From JAFIFT01 sp020051095 (GTDB lineage: Bacteria > Pseudomonadota > Gammaproteobacteria > Legionellales > Legionellaceae), in NCBI RefSeq assembly GCF_964199965.1, contig NZ_CAXMZT010000004.1, positions 1-64,000 on the forward strand: a stretch of DNA of 64,000 nt, written 5' to 3'. Every line of letters begins with the position of its first letter. The first letter of the stretch is position 1. Positions 8,099-17,291 of the stretch are shown here, piece after piece. A program made the translations under genes and the position numbers. The notes under the pieces were generated by a model. It saw only the letters and a list, made by a program, of their open reading frames with translations, was not told the origin of the DNA and ran no database searches.

Positions 8099-10462
8099 TT
8101 AATTACGCAGTGGCTTACCAGTTTCTAAAAAGTGCTTAATCCGTGCCTGTGTTTGTTCCTTATGGAGTAAGTCCATGAATAATTGACGCTCGAGATTTAA
8201 GTACCACCATTCATTAACAGATTGTCCCGCATCAATATCACCACCACACATTGCTTCGGCTAAATGAGACGCTAAGGTATAGTCGTATTCAGAAATAAAG
8301 CCACCTTCCAACCAATTGACCAATCCTACTTTTAACCGAGCAACGCCATCTCTTCCCACTGGTTGAATGGAGGTCGGTAACGGGGGACGATAATTTGCTG
8401 CGTGCATAAATTTGACTTGCTCACAAGCCACTTTCAACACCTCATTGGCATGCATCACGACGGTATCTTTTGGTTGCAGAAAATGACGTTCCCTTGCCTC
8501 CAAAGCACTTCCCGCAACGGCGGCCATCGCCACTTGCTGGTAATAAGGCTGTAGAAAGGTCATTAAATCGGAGCCCACCTGGTTTTCACTAGCGCGGAGA
8601 GCAAACTCCTTGCACCCACCACCTGCTGGTATCACACCAACACCTAATTCCACTAAACCAATATAGGACTCAAAAGCTGCAACAACGGATGCACAGTGCA
8701 ATAACAACTCGCAGCCGCCTCCTAATGCTTTTCCTCTCAACGCAGCCACAACGGGAATTGGCGAATATTTAATGCGCATCATCAACTGTTGAAAACGTTC
8801 TATCATGCTTTCAATTTTTCCAAACTGATTCGTCATGATATTTTCGGCAACCCCTTTCAGATCAGCACCCGCGCAGAAAAGGTCGGGATTGTCCTGATAA
8901 ATCACGAGCCCTTGATAATCGTTACCAATTTTATTTAATGCTTCATCAAATCCATCAATTACCGCATTACTAATGCTATTGGCCTTACTATTAAACCCTA
9001 ATATAGCCACATTATCGATTGCCCAGACACTAACGCCTTCATGCTCAAACACCGTGGTCTTTTGGGGGGGCTTAGACATGATGTTATGCTCAGGGAAATA
9101 CTGGCGCTTATATACTGGTAGGTTAGAAGGTGCTTGATAGTCGTTGAGATGCGCTGAAAACGCCATGCCTTGATGATAGAAACTTTCGAGCTGATTTGTC
9201 CATTGGGGCAGCGAAACGGATGCTAACGTTTGCCCTGCTTCAATCTGATGTCTTAAGTAGGAATCAACCTCTTTAACACCTGCCATTTGCCAACTCACAA
9301 ACGGTCCTTGTTTCCAGCCAAATCCCCAACACATCGCCAAATCGATATCTCGGCAATTATTGGCAATCGTTTGTAGATGGTAAGCACTGTAGTGATATAA
9401 ATCACCGAAACAGGCACTCAAAAACCGCGCTTGTTTACTATCACATCGGGCTAGTTTATCTAACATGCCATGTTGATTTTTATCCTTTAAAATAGCGAGC
9501 ACGGCTTCGTCCACTTTCGCGGTTTGTGGACGATATTCATTTTGGTGGTAATCATACACTTCGATGATTTTACCTTGTTTACGATATAAGCCTTGCCCTG
9601 TTTTTTGGCCAAGATGCCCAGCGTCGATCATCGCATCTAACCATTTTGGCAGATGAAATAAGTGATGCCATGGATCATCTTGTAGTTGTTCTGCCATCGT
9701 TTGGATAACATGACGCATCGTATCAAGGCCAACAACATCCATGGTACGCATGGTTGCTGACTTTGGCCGTCCTAACAATGGTCCCGTCAAGGCATCCACT
9801 TCATCGAGACCTAAATCAAAGTTGACCGCATGATGGAGCGCAGACAACAGCGAGAAGACACCGATACGATTGGCAATGAAATTGGGTGTGTCTTTCGCTC
9901 GAACAACCCCTTTTCCAAGGTACTGCGTTAGCCAAGTTTCCAAATAATCGAGTAATTCAACGTTTGTGGTATTGGCAGGGATTAGTTCAGCTAAATGCAT
10001 ATAGCGCGGCGGGTTAAAAAAGTGCACCCCACAGAATTGATGACGATGTTTTTCCGGGACGGCTTGTGCCAAATGATTAATGCTTAACCCGGATGTATTG
10101 GTCACTAAAATAGCGTTTTTATGCAGGTGTGGACTAATTTTTTCATATAAAGATAGCTTCCAATCCATGCGCTCGCCGATAGCCTCAATGATTAAATCAC
10201 ACTGCTGTAATTCAGCCAGATTTTCTTGATAATTTCTGGGCTGTATACCACTTGCGATATGCTTATCCCCTAAAGGTGATGGCTTTAACTTTTCTAACCG
10301 CTTAATTGCCTCATTCACTATTGCATTATGATTTGAACCTTCTGCAGGCAGTTCATAAAGCTTCGTTGGAAAGCCAGCATTGACACAATGCGCAGCAATT
10401 TGCGCACCCATTACACCTGCTCCTAGAACAGCAACTTGTTCAATCTGATAAGTACGTGCCAT
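8099..10462 (-). CDS. 3-hydroxyacyl-CoA dehydrogenase / enoyl-CoA hydratase fusion (FadN-type domain order)
   Basis: Bifunctional beta-oxidation enzyme, 787 residues. The dehydrogenase half comes first: NAD-binding VLGAGVMGAQ at 11-20, NTSGLS around 122, catalytic His147 in GVHFFNPP. The crotonase half is C-terminal, with both catalytic glutamates (GGGCEL and GLVELGVGVIP) and the GGGC oxyanion-hole region. This order is the reverse of E. coli FadB and matches FadN/FadB-like proteins of Bacillus and Legionella. It overlaps neither neighbour, with 9-14 bp gaps in the operon (saccharopine-DH-like gene, this gene, fadA). ATG with AGGA. Confidence 0.93.
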   Translation of the reverse strand: MARTYQIEQVAVLGAGVMGAQIAAHCVNAGFPTKLYELPAEGSNHNAIVNEAIKRLEKLKPSPLGDKHIASGIQPRNYQENLAELQQCDLIIEAIGERMDWKLSLYEKISPHLHKNAILVTNTSGLSINHLAQAVPEKHRHQFCGVHFFNPPRYMHLAELIPANTTNVELLDYLETWLTQYLGKGVVRAKDTPNFIANRIGVFSLLSALHHAVNFDLGLDEVDALTGPLLGRPKSATMRTMDVVGLDTMRHVIQTMAEQLQDDPWHHLFHLPKWLDAMIDAGHLGQKTGQGLYRKQGKIIEVYDYHQNEYRPQTAKVDEAVLAILKDKNQHGMLDKLARCDSKQARFLSACFGDLYHYSAYHLQTIANNCRDIDLAMCWGFGWKQGPFVSWQMAGVKEVDSYLRHQIEAGQTLASVSLPQWTNQLESFYHQGMAFSAHLNDYQAPSNLPVYKRQYFPEHNIMSKPPQKTTVFEHEGVSVWAIDNVAILGFNSKANSISNAVIDGFDEALNKIGNDYQGLVIYQDNPDLFCAGADLKGVAENIMTNQFGKIESMIERFQQLMMRIKYSPIPVVAALRGKALGGGCELLLHCASVVAAFESYIGLVELGVGVIPAGGGCKEFALRASENQVGSDLMTFLQPYYQQVAMAAVAGSALEARERHFLQPKDTVVMHANEVLKVACEQVKFMHAANYRPPLPTSIQPVGRDGVARLKVGLVNWLEGGFISEYDYTLASHLAEAMCGGDIDAGQSVNEWWYLNLERQLFMDLLHKEQTQARIKHFLETGKPLRN

Positions 10463-10471
10463 ATATCTATC

Positions 10472-11611
10472 CTATAGGGTTGTGTTTAAAAGGGAGGATT
10501 GATCTTCCTGTTGATGATTAAAGCTATCCTGCTTTATGAGTAATTGAGTAAATCGATTGGATAACCATGATTGAAAATCGAGTGTTTCTTGGGCGATTAA
10601 GCCTTGATAGCGGTGAGGGCTTTGGCAAATCATATCAACAACGGAAGCAATGCCAATTGCCGTACTAATTTGCAGGGAGGAAAGTTGATAGTGAGCAATT
10701 GAGATTGGCTGAATGACTTGTTTAAAGCTTAAGGTTTTAGGTAAGGACTGGCTCTTTCCTGTGCATTTAATACGAACCCAAAGCGCATCCTTAGGCTGGC
10801 GATTAAACACTGATGCCAACAGTTGGCGCATATTTTCGGCTTGTTCATGCAAGCGTAATGCCTGGATTAAAAATTGAATCTTTTCTGCCATACCCACTGG
10901 CATCAAGGTTTGATAAACAAGGTTGGACGCTTTGTTTTGCCATAAAGACATTAAATGACCATACCCATTCGCTGCATGAGTCGTTTCAAAGGTCCGGCCA
11001 TCAATTTGAAGCATGCTTACCTCACTTAATGGCATCCGCTGTATTAACCGACCTTGCTCAATAATAGAAGCGTATTCAGTGAGCTCATGGATAAACCGCT
11101 TGGCAGATCCAGACAGACTATGCGTCATCTCATCGGCAATAACACCCACTTGTACCTGGCAAGAAATTGCTTCTTCCATCTGTTGCATAAAGGCGTTAGC
11201 AATGATCCCTGTCCAGCCTGGTGCAAGACCACAATTAGGCAAAAAAGCTGACTTGCTGTTTAGAATATCCCCATGTTTTTGCTCATCAATGTCAACGATT
11301 TTTGGACTGCAATCCACATAATGAATTTGGCAAGCGATAGCTGTCTCAATGATGGATTTGTTCATCCCTGCGACCAGCGTCGAAACGATCACATCGATGG
11401 CATGTTTTTTACAGTATTCAATCAACGACTCTGTTTGTTTGACATCGATGGCAATGGTGCGAATTTTCGCTTGTTTCTGCAACCACTGATTGACGTCAAG
11501 GTCATCAAATTGGTTGTCAGCAAGATAGACATCATAATCAGGAAATTGGGAAAAAACCGCCGCGGTTGCAACCCCAACTTTTCCAGCCCCACAAATTAAT
11601 ACGCGTGTCAT
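10472..11611 (-). CDS. Saccharopine-dehydrogenase-family oxidoreductase
   Basis: 379 residues with an N-terminal Rossmann fold (VLICGAGKVGVATAAV) and the LPNCGLAPGWTGIIAN segment typical of saccharopine dehydrogenase/lysine-6-dehydrogenase relatives. The true substrate is unknown. It is the first gene of a unit with the beta-oxidation genes (9 bp gap to the fused dehydrogenase/hydratase), so a role in a degradation route feeding acyl-CoA, such as amino-acid catabolism, is possible but only inferred from location. The ATG at 11611 directly follows AAGGA, with a GGGGG further upstream. Confidence 0.8.
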   Translation of the reverse strand: MTRVLICGAGKVGVATAAVFSQFPDYDVYLADNQFDDLDVNQWLQKQAKIRTIAIDVKQTESLIEYCKKHAIDVIVSTLVAGMNKSIIETAIACQIHYVDCSPKIVDIDEQKHGDILNSKSAFLPNCGLAPGWTGIIANAFMQQMEEAISCQVQVGVIADEMTHSLSGSAKRFIHELTEYASIIEQGRLIQRMPLSEVSMLQIDGRTFETTHAANGYGHLMSLWQNKASNLVYQTLMPVGMAEKIQFLIQALRLHEQAENMRQLLASVFNRQPKDALWVRIKCTGKSQSLPKTLSFKQVIQPISIAHYQLSSLQISTAIGIASVVDMICQSPHRYQGLIAQETLDFQSWLSNRFTQLLIKQDSFNHQQEDQSSLLNTTL

Positions 11612-11640
11612 TCCTTAACCCCCTGATGTTCTTGAGCGTC

Positions 11641-11664
11641 GATATGTCAGACCTCGGCCATATC
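11641..11664 (-). other. Intercistronic hairpin between pmbA and the saccharopine-DH-like gene
   Basis: GATATG (11641-11646) and CATATC (11659-11664) are perfect 6-bp arms around a 12-base loop, in the 58-bp gap after the pmbA stop. No T-run follows, so it could be a weak terminator or an RNA-processing site. Confidence 0.3.
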
Positions 11665-11669
11665 CTACA

Positions 11670-13028
11670 CTAATTTCCAGCTATGGTCATCTCATTCACC
11701 AAAATAGAGCCACACCGCGTTGAGTAGTTTGGATTGATATCATTGCCGATTGCTTCAATACCTTGGAAGATAGCGCCTAAATTACCAGCAATTGTCACCT
11801 CTTCAACCGGGTGAATAATTTCCCCCTCTTCAATCCAATAGCCAAATGCACCGACCGAATAATCGCCCGTTAAAATATTCACACCCTGCCCCATTGTTTC
11901 AGTCACTAACAGCCCCTTTTTCAACGATTTAGCAATCATGTTGACATCCCCGGTGGTAGCATCGACTGTCATGTTATGAACACCATCCGCATTGCCTGTT
12001 GTTTTCATCTTTAGACGATTAGCTGAATAATGGCCTAATACGTATTGCTCAACTTTACCATCGACCACAAAGTGATTATCTCGGGTGTTGACTCCATCCG
12101 AATCCATGGGTGTGCTACCCAATCCACCCAAGAGCAAGGGCTGTTCATATACTTGGACAAATTGAGGAAAAATTACCTTACCAAGGCTATCCAGTAAAAA
12201 AGACCGTTTTCGGTATAAATTACTACCACTGATAGCTGAGATGAAATACCCCATTAACCGCGAGGATAAGCGGTTCGAGAACAACACAGGTGCCTTCTGG
12301 GTTTTGATTTTTCGTGCGCCTAATCGACTTAACGTTCTTTCAGCAGCACTTTCGCCTAATTGATTAACCGAGACTAAATCCTTTGGTTTTCGGGCTGTTG
12401 TGTAGTCATAGTCTCGTTGCATTTTTCCATCTTGCTCTGCGATTAATGAACAACTCATGCCATGACGGGACGAATAAATGACCCCCTTAGCACCCGCCGT
12501 GTTCATATAAGCAGAACAATGACTCACGGTCGATAGCCCAACTCCATCAGAGTTCACCAAGCGTTTATCAAGCCCTAAAGCATGCTTTTCGCATTGCAAA
12601 GCTCTTTCAATCGCCTCGTCGGTTTGGATATCCCAGGGATGAAACAGATCTAATGAATCCGGGTTGGAGCACATTAACGACTTATCCGCTAACCCAAAAC
12701 AAGGATCTGAGGCGCTTACGGAGGCAATATCACATGCTGCATTGACCATGTTATCAAGGGCTGCTTCACTGGTATCTGTACTACTCGCAGATCCTTTCTG
12801 CTTTCCAATATACACTGTGACACTAACCCCTTTATCCTCATTAAATGTTACGGTATCTACTTGTCCCATACGCACTTCAACACTGATTCCTTGGCTATGA
12901 CTAAATGATACTGCAACATCCGTTGCCCCGCCTTTCGTTGCTCTAACCAGCACTTTATCCAATATTTCCAAGGCCTGTTCAGGCGACTTCAATAATAGAT
13001 TTTTATCTTTTTTTGTTATTTGCGTCAT
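11670..13028 (-). CDS. pmbA: Metalloprotease PmbA (TldE), TldD/PmbA family
   Basis: Partner of TldD in a cytoplasmic protease known from microcin maturation and CcdA turnover. The C-terminal half carries the family pattern VDATTGDVNMIAKS, TETMGQGVNILTGDYSVGAFGYWIEEGEI and a final GSILVNEMTIAG. The longer reading starts at 13046 without a ribosome-binding site; the ATG at 13028 follows AAAAGGG at good spacing and was chosen (452 aa, E. coli 450). TldD, which carries the metal site, is not in this window. Divergent from the glycosidase-like gene at 13212. Confidence 0.93.
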   Translation of the reverse strand: MTQITKKDKNLLLKSPEQALEILDKVLVRATKGGATDVAVSFSHSQGISVEVRMGQVDTVTFNEDKGVSVTVYIGKQKGSASSTDTSEAALDNMVNAACDIASVSASDPCFGLADKSLMCSNPDSLDLFHPWDIQTDEAIERALQCEKHALGLDKRLVNSDGVGLSTVSHCSAYMNTAGAKGVIYSSRHGMSCSLIAEQDGKMQRDYDYTTARKPKDLVSVNQLGESAAERTLSRLGARKIKTQKAPVLFSNRLSSRLMGYFISAISGSNLYRKRSFLLDSLGKVIFPQFVQVYEQPLLLGGLGSTPMDSDGVNTRDNHFVVDGKVEQYVLGHYSANRLKMKTTGNADGVHNMTVDATTGDVNMIAKSLKKGLLVTETMGQGVNILTGDYSVGAFGYWIEEGEIIHPVEEVTIAGNLGAIFQGIEAIGNDINPNYSTRCGSILVNEMTIAGN

Positions 13029-13211
13029 GACAACCCTTTTATTCATGGTGGTGTTTTGGTTTAATGGTTAAGATTAACCTGAAAGCTAGTGAACGTCTTT
13101 TAAATTTCGCTTGTGCAAAAAAATGAATATTGAAGCTAAATTTATCACTTTTTGCCCTGCGATCTCATGATGGTGATGTTTCCTAACTTCAAGCATTAAA
13201 GGATACAGAGA

Positions 13212-13973
13212 ATGGTTGCTGCATACAATAATATGCGTTACTTTAAGCCCTTTTTTTTCAGCATTATCCTGCTGTTTTGGTTTTCGCATGGGTATGCGCA
13301 ATGGCAAACCATATCGCCTGGCATCGAATTTCAGGATTTAGGCGGCAAAATTACCACCCCTTGGTCACATATATATGTGTTTAGAATCGATTTAACCGAG
13401 AATGACTTTTCATTAAAATTGGCCTCCGAACTGGATGCTGAACATGCGTCTGTCCCAAGACTCGGCCAAGACCCGGATGTAATACTCGCAATTAATGGTG
13501 GTTTTTTTGATAAACAATTTCACCCGTTAGGCTTGCGTATTAGTGACGGACAGAAAAAAAATCACCTTAAACGTATTAGTTGGTGGGGTGTTTTCTATAT
13601 CGATCACGACAAACCTTATATAGCTAGCCCTTTTCAATATATTCCTAAACACACCACGTTTGCTGTCCAAAGCGGTCCAAGATTGGTGGTTAATCGCCGT
13701 ATTCCGTCATTAAAGATGGGTGTCGCGGAGCGCTCAGCTATCGGCATCACGGAGGACAAGCATGTCATCTTGTTAGTTACCGACAATAACAGACTAACAA
13801 CCGAGCAACTTGCTGAAATTATGGCATCACCACCGTTGGATTGTCGGGATGCACTCAATTTGGATGGAGGAAGCTCCAGCCAATTAATTGCCAAAACGCA
13901 CGATTTTAACCTGACTGTTCATGGGTTTTCCAATGTCAGTGATGCGATTATCGTAAAAAGAAAAAAAAATTAG
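13212..13973 (+). CDS. Secreted phosphodiester-glycosidase-like protein (NAGPA family)
   Basis: 253 residues. An N-terminal signal peptide runs to about residue 29 (hydrophobic core PFFFSIILLFWF, cleavage after YA before QW). The rest has the PF09992-type signatures: AINGGFFD, later GPRLVV, AERSAIGI and the C-terminal NLDGGSSSQL. The family is named after the mannose-6-phosphate 'uncovering enzyme'; bacterial members act on exopolysaccharide or wall glycans, so export to periplasm or outside is expected. ATG with AAAGGA 8 bases upstream. The exact substrate is unknown. Confidence 0.85.
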   Translation: MVAAYNNMRYFKPFFFSIILLFWFSHGYAQWQTISPGIEFQDLGGKITTPWSHIYVFRIDLTENDFSLKLASELDAEHASVPRLGQDPDVILAINGGFFDKQFHPLGLRISDGQKKNHLKRISWWGVFYIDHDKPYIASPFQYIPKHTTFAVQSGPRLVVNRRIPSLKMGVAERSAIGITEDKHVILLVTDNNRLTTEQLAEIMASPPLDCRDALNLDGGSSSQLIAKTHDFNLTVHGFSNVSDAIIVKRKKN

Positions 13974-14017
13974 GGCAAATTTTCTTGTTATAGCAAGCGT
14001 TTATAAGTACTCACAAA

Positions 14018-14026
14018 TTATCCACA
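14018..14026 (+). promoter_or_regulatory. DnaA box 1 upstream of nrdA
   Basis: TTATCCACA is a perfect match to the DnaA 9-mer. E. coli nrdAB is also controlled by a pair of DnaA boxes. Confidence 0.75.
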
Positions 14027-14039
14027 GGAATTAATCAAG

Positions 14040-14048
14040 TTATCCACT
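14040..14048 (+). promoter_or_regulatory. DnaA box 2 upstream of nrdA
   Basis: TTATCCACT, one mismatch from consensus, in the same orientation and 22 bp (about two helical turns) from box 1. Confidence 0.65.
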
Positions 14049-14064
14049 TGATTAAACGCCAAAA

Positions 14065-14080
14065 ACACACTATCTTGTTA
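14065..14080 (+). promoter_or_regulatory. NrdR box 1 (distal)
   Basis: ACACACTATCTTGTTA fits the NrdR core CwAtATaTwG at 8 of 10 positions. It starts 32 bp before box 2; paired NrdR boxes are known to lie about three helical turns apart. Confidence 0.7.
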
Positions 14081-14096
14081 GTAGTAGTCAGCAATA

Positions 14097-14112
14097 ACAC
14101 AATATATTGGGT
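14097..14112 (+). promoter_or_regulatory. NrdR box 2 (proximal)
   Basis: ACACAATATATTGGGT contains CAATATATTG, a full match to the NrdR core. Together with box 1 this predicts repression of nrdAB by the ATP/dATP-sensing regulator NrdR. Confidence 0.8.
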
Positions 14113-14183
14113 TTTGTTCAAAATTCATCAGCCTATGTAGCGAACAAAATTTTCAGAACTTGTAGAAAACTATCTTCATTTGA

Positions 14184-14228
14184 CTCCTCTTAACATGGGG
14201 AGAAGATGCCCAAAGGGCGGATGAGCGG
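14184..14228. repeat. REP-like fragment in the nrdA leader
   Basis: Two small hairpins: CTCC (14184-14187) with GGAG (14199-14202), and GCCC-AAA-GGGC (14208-14218), followed by GGATGAGCGG. The wording resembles intergenic GC-rich repeats common in proteobacteria. Lying between the NrdR boxes and the start codon, it would be transcribed into the leader. Confidence 0.4.
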
Positions 14229-14453
14229 TTGTTGATTCGAAGTTATTTGTTTGATGTGAAGCATGGTGTGTTTGTAAAACCTCTGTAAAACGCCAAAACC
14301 TTGGCAAACGTGATGTTAAAGTAATTTTGACAAGCGAGTTTAGATTGACTAACGAGGGAACGTCCCTAACTTAGTTAAAATTATCGTTAACACTTCGATT
14401 GGCGTTTTGCATAAATTTAGTACTTGATAGATTATGATTCCTTGGAGAAAACA

Positions 14454-17279
14454 ATGTCGGAAAACGTCGAAACCGTAAAAAGTTCCCGGCCCTTTCCCAG
14501 TCAGATGGAACTGACTGTGACTGCACCTGGAACAATTAAAGTGATTAAACGCAATGGCAAAGCGGTTAGCTTTGATCCCACCAAAATAAAGGTTGCTATT
14601 ACAAAAGCCTTTAACGCTCAAGAAGGCGTGAATGCGGCTATTTCTAACCGAATTCACGAATTGGTCGAAAAAATTACCGCGCAAGTCGCAGAAACCCTAA
14701 ACAAGCGCTTACCCACCGGCGGCTCAATTGGGATAGAAGATATTCAAGACCAAGTCGAATTAGCGTTAATGCGTGACGGTCACTATAAAGTCGCACGCGG
14801 CTATGTCCTTTACCGTGAAGAGCATCGTAAACAACGACAACAAGAATTAGCCAAACAGGCCGAAGACAATAAAGTCCCACTGATAACCATGCCTGATGGC
14901 GAGCTTAAACCACTCGACACACAACGCATCCAAACGATTGTTAGCGAAGCGTGCCGTGATTTAGCAAACGTAAAAGCTGAACCCGTAATCAAGGATGCAT
15001 TACGCAATCTCTATAACAAAGCAAACTTATCCGACGTTCATAAAGCACTCATTATGGCTGCCCGCGCATTAGTCGAAAAGGAGCCTAACTACACTTACGT
15101 TAGCGCACGACTATTGCTTGACGCTCTGCGCACTGAGGCGCTAGCTAAATTGGGTATTGCATCTGAAGCAACTTTTGATGAGATGGTTAAGCTTTACCCT
15201 GCCTATTTTACTTCGTATATTCAACATGGTATTAACCAAGGCATACTTGATAAAAAACTAGCCGATTTTGATCTGAAAAAGCTTGGCGAAGCATTGCTCG
15301 CGACACGTGACATGCAATTCACTTTCTTAAGCATGCAAACACTCTATGATCGCTATTTCTTACACGACCGTGGTATTCGCTATGAACTGCCTCAAGCCTT
15401 TTTCATGCGTGTCGCGATGGGACTGGCTATTCGTGAAGAAAATAAAAATGACAAAGCCATTGAGTTTTATCGGTTGTTATCTTCGTTCGATTACATGTCC
15501 TCCACACCGACACTATTTAACTCCGGAACAGTGAGACCACAATTATCCAGCTGTTACTTAACAACCGTTCCAGATGATTTACATGGCATCTATAGTGCTA
15601 TCCGAGACAACGCATTATTATCTAAATTTGCTGGCGGCCTTGGCAATGACTGGACGCCTGTGCGTGCGATGGGTTCACATATTGAAGGAACAAATGGCAA
15701 ATCACAAGGTGTTGTACCATTTTTGAATGTGGCAGATGCCACAGCCATAGCGGTTAATCAAGGCGGAAAGCGGAAAGGCGCTGTCTGTGCCTATCTTGAG
15801 TGCTGGCATAAAGATATTGAAGAGTTCCTTGAGCTACGCAAAAACACAGGCGATGATCGTCGTCGTACTCACGATATGAATACAGCCATTTGGGTGAATG
15901 ATCTTTTAATGAAGCGTATTGAAGAAGACGCAGATTGGACATTATTCTCACCGGATGAAGTGCCCGAATTGCATGATCTATATGGCAAAGAGTTTGAAAA
16001 AGCCTATGTTGCTTATGAAGATAAAGCGAAGCGTGGGAAAATCATGAACTTCAAAACCATTCCTGCAGTGAAGCTTTGGCGCAAAATACTAAGCATGTTA
16101 TTTGAAACAGGTCATCCCTGGGTTACGTTCAAAGATGCCTGTAATTTACGCTCGCCTCAACAACATGCGGGTGTGATTCATAGTTCAAATTTATGCACAG
16201 AAATCACCTTAAACACATCTGCTGAAGAAATTGCTGTCTGTAATTTAGGAAGCATCAATTTGCCTGCCCATATTGCTGACGGTAAACTCGACCAGGAGAA
16301 GCTACGTCGAACCATCCACACAGCGATTCGGATGTTGGATAATGTGATCGACATCAACTATTATTCCGTCCCACAAGCACGCAATTCAAACTTAAAGCAT
16401 CGCCCCATTGGTCTTGGTTTGATGGGTTTCCAAGATGCGCTGTATGAATTAGGGATTGATTATGCGTCTGAAAAGGCGGTTAAGTTTGCTGATGAATCCA
16501 TGGAAGCCATCAGTTATTATGCTATTGAAGCATCGGTTGCTCTTGCAAAAGAGCGTGGTAGCTATGAAAGCTTTGAAGGATCATTGTGGAGCAAAGGTAT
16601 ATTACCTATCGACTCAATTAGTCTTTTACAACAAGCACGTGATAACCATCTGGATCAAGATCGTTCACAAACGATGGACTGGGAAAGTTTACGGGTGAAA
16701 GTGCGTACCCAAGGCATTCGAAATTCAAATGTCATGGCCATAGCGCCCACAGCAACCATTTCCAACATCTGTGGGGTATCTCAATCCATTGAGCCAACCT
16801 ACCAAAACTTATATGTGAAATCGAACTTATCAGGTGAGTTCACTGTCATCAACCCCTATTTAGTTAAAGAGCTGAAGGCACTCAAACTATGGGATGAAGT
16901 CATGGTGAATGACCTGAAATATTACAATGGCAGCGTTCAACCCATCACGCGTATTCCCGATGAGTTAAAGCGCCGATTTGCGACTGCGTTTGAAATTGAT
17001 CCCATTTGGTTAGTCGAGGCTGCTTCAAGAAGACAAAAATGGATCGATCAAGCCCAATCACTCAATGTTTACATGGCCAAACCTTCCGGCAAAAAACTGG
17101 ATAACCTGTATAAACACGCTTGGTTACGCGGCTTAAAAACAACCTATTACTTGCGCAGTATGGGTGCAACAAACGCAGAAAAATCAACTGTCACCGACGG
17201 TGCACTTAATGCAGTTAAACTAAGTGACGAACCCAAAGTCTGCTCGATTTTGGACCCTGACTGTGACGCATGCCAATAG
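14454..17279 (+). CDS. nrdA: Ribonucleoside-diphosphate reductase, alpha subunit (class Ia)
   Basis: Reduces NDPs to dNDPs. The 941-residue protein has an N-terminal ATP-cone (about 20-110, IKVIKRNGK), a second ATP-cone-like region, then the catalytic barrel. Active-site cysteines are in SSCYLTTV, NLCTEI and VCNLGSINL, and the C-terminal redox pair is in DPDCDACQ. An upstream ATG at 14424 lacks a ribosome-binding site; ATG 14454 follows GGAG by 7 bases and begins MSENVETV. It is longer than E. coli NrdA (761 aa) because of the extra N-terminal regulatory domain, as in Pseudomonas. nrdB follows after 12 bp. Control by NrdR and DnaA is predicted from the upstream sites. Confidence 0.97.
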   Translation: MSENVETVKSSRPFPSQMELTVTAPGTIKVIKRNGKAVSFDPTKIKVAITKAFNAQEGVNAAISNRIHELVEKITAQVAETLNKRLPTGGSIGIEDIQDQVELALMRDGHYKVARGYVLYREEHRKQRQQELAKQAEDNKVPLITMPDGELKPLDTQRIQTIVSEACRDLANVKAEPVIKDALRNLYNKANLSDVHKALIMAARALVEKEPNYTYVSARLLLDALRTEALAKLGIASEATFDEMVKLYPAYFTSYIQHGINQGILDKKLADFDLKKLGEALLATRDMQFTFLSMQTLYDRYFLHDRGIRYELPQAFFMRVAMGLAIREENKNDKAIEFYRLLSSFDYMSSTPTLFNSGTVRPQLSSCYLTTVPDDLHGIYSAIRDNALLSKFAGGLGNDWTPVRAMGSHIEGTNGKSQGVVPFLNVADATAIAVNQGGKRKGAVCAYLECWHKDIEEFLELRKNTGDDRRRTHDMNTAIWVNDLLMKRIEEDADWTLFSPDEVPELHDLYGKEFEKAYVAYEDKAKRGKIMNFKTIPAVKLWRKILSMLFETGHPWVTFKDACNLRSPQQHAGVIHSSNLCTEITLNTSAEEIAVCNLGSINLPAHIADGKLDQEKLRRTIHTAIRMLDNVIDINYYSVPQARNSNLKHRPIGLGLMGFQDALYELGIDYASEKAVKFADESMEAISYYAIEASVALAKERGSYESFEGSLWSKGILPIDSISLLQQARDNHLDQDRSQTMDWESLRVKVRTQGIRNSNVMAIAPTATISNICGVSQSIEPTYQNLYVKSNLSGEFTVINPYLVKELKALKLWDEVMVNDLKYYNGSVQPITRIPDELKRRFATAFEIDPIWLVEAASRRQKWIDQAQSLNVYMAKPSGKKLDNLYKHAWLRGLKTTYYLRSMGATNAEKSTVTDGALNAVKLSDEPKVCSILDPDCDACQ

Positions 17280-17291
17280 GAGAAGAGATAC

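Larger units (their letters stand above)
13974..14453 (+). promoter_or_regulatory. 480-bp control region and leader of nrdAB
   Basis: No gene is seen here. From left to right it holds two DnaA boxes, two NrdR boxes 32 bp apart, a REP-like fragment and about 200 bp of unassigned leader up to the nrdA ribosome-binding site (TTGGAGAAAACA before ATG). I could not place a convincing -35/-10 pair. The boxes are listed separately. Confidence 0.7.

Noticed and set aside
13974..14060. Replication origin because of two DnaA boxes
   Set aside because: Only two boxes are present, no dnaA/dnaN/gidA genes are nearby, and nrdAB promoters are known to carry DnaA boxes.
16456..16698. Second-frame ORF of 80 codons inside nrdA
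   Set aside because: Out-of-frame shadow of a strongly conserved gene, with no independent start signal.
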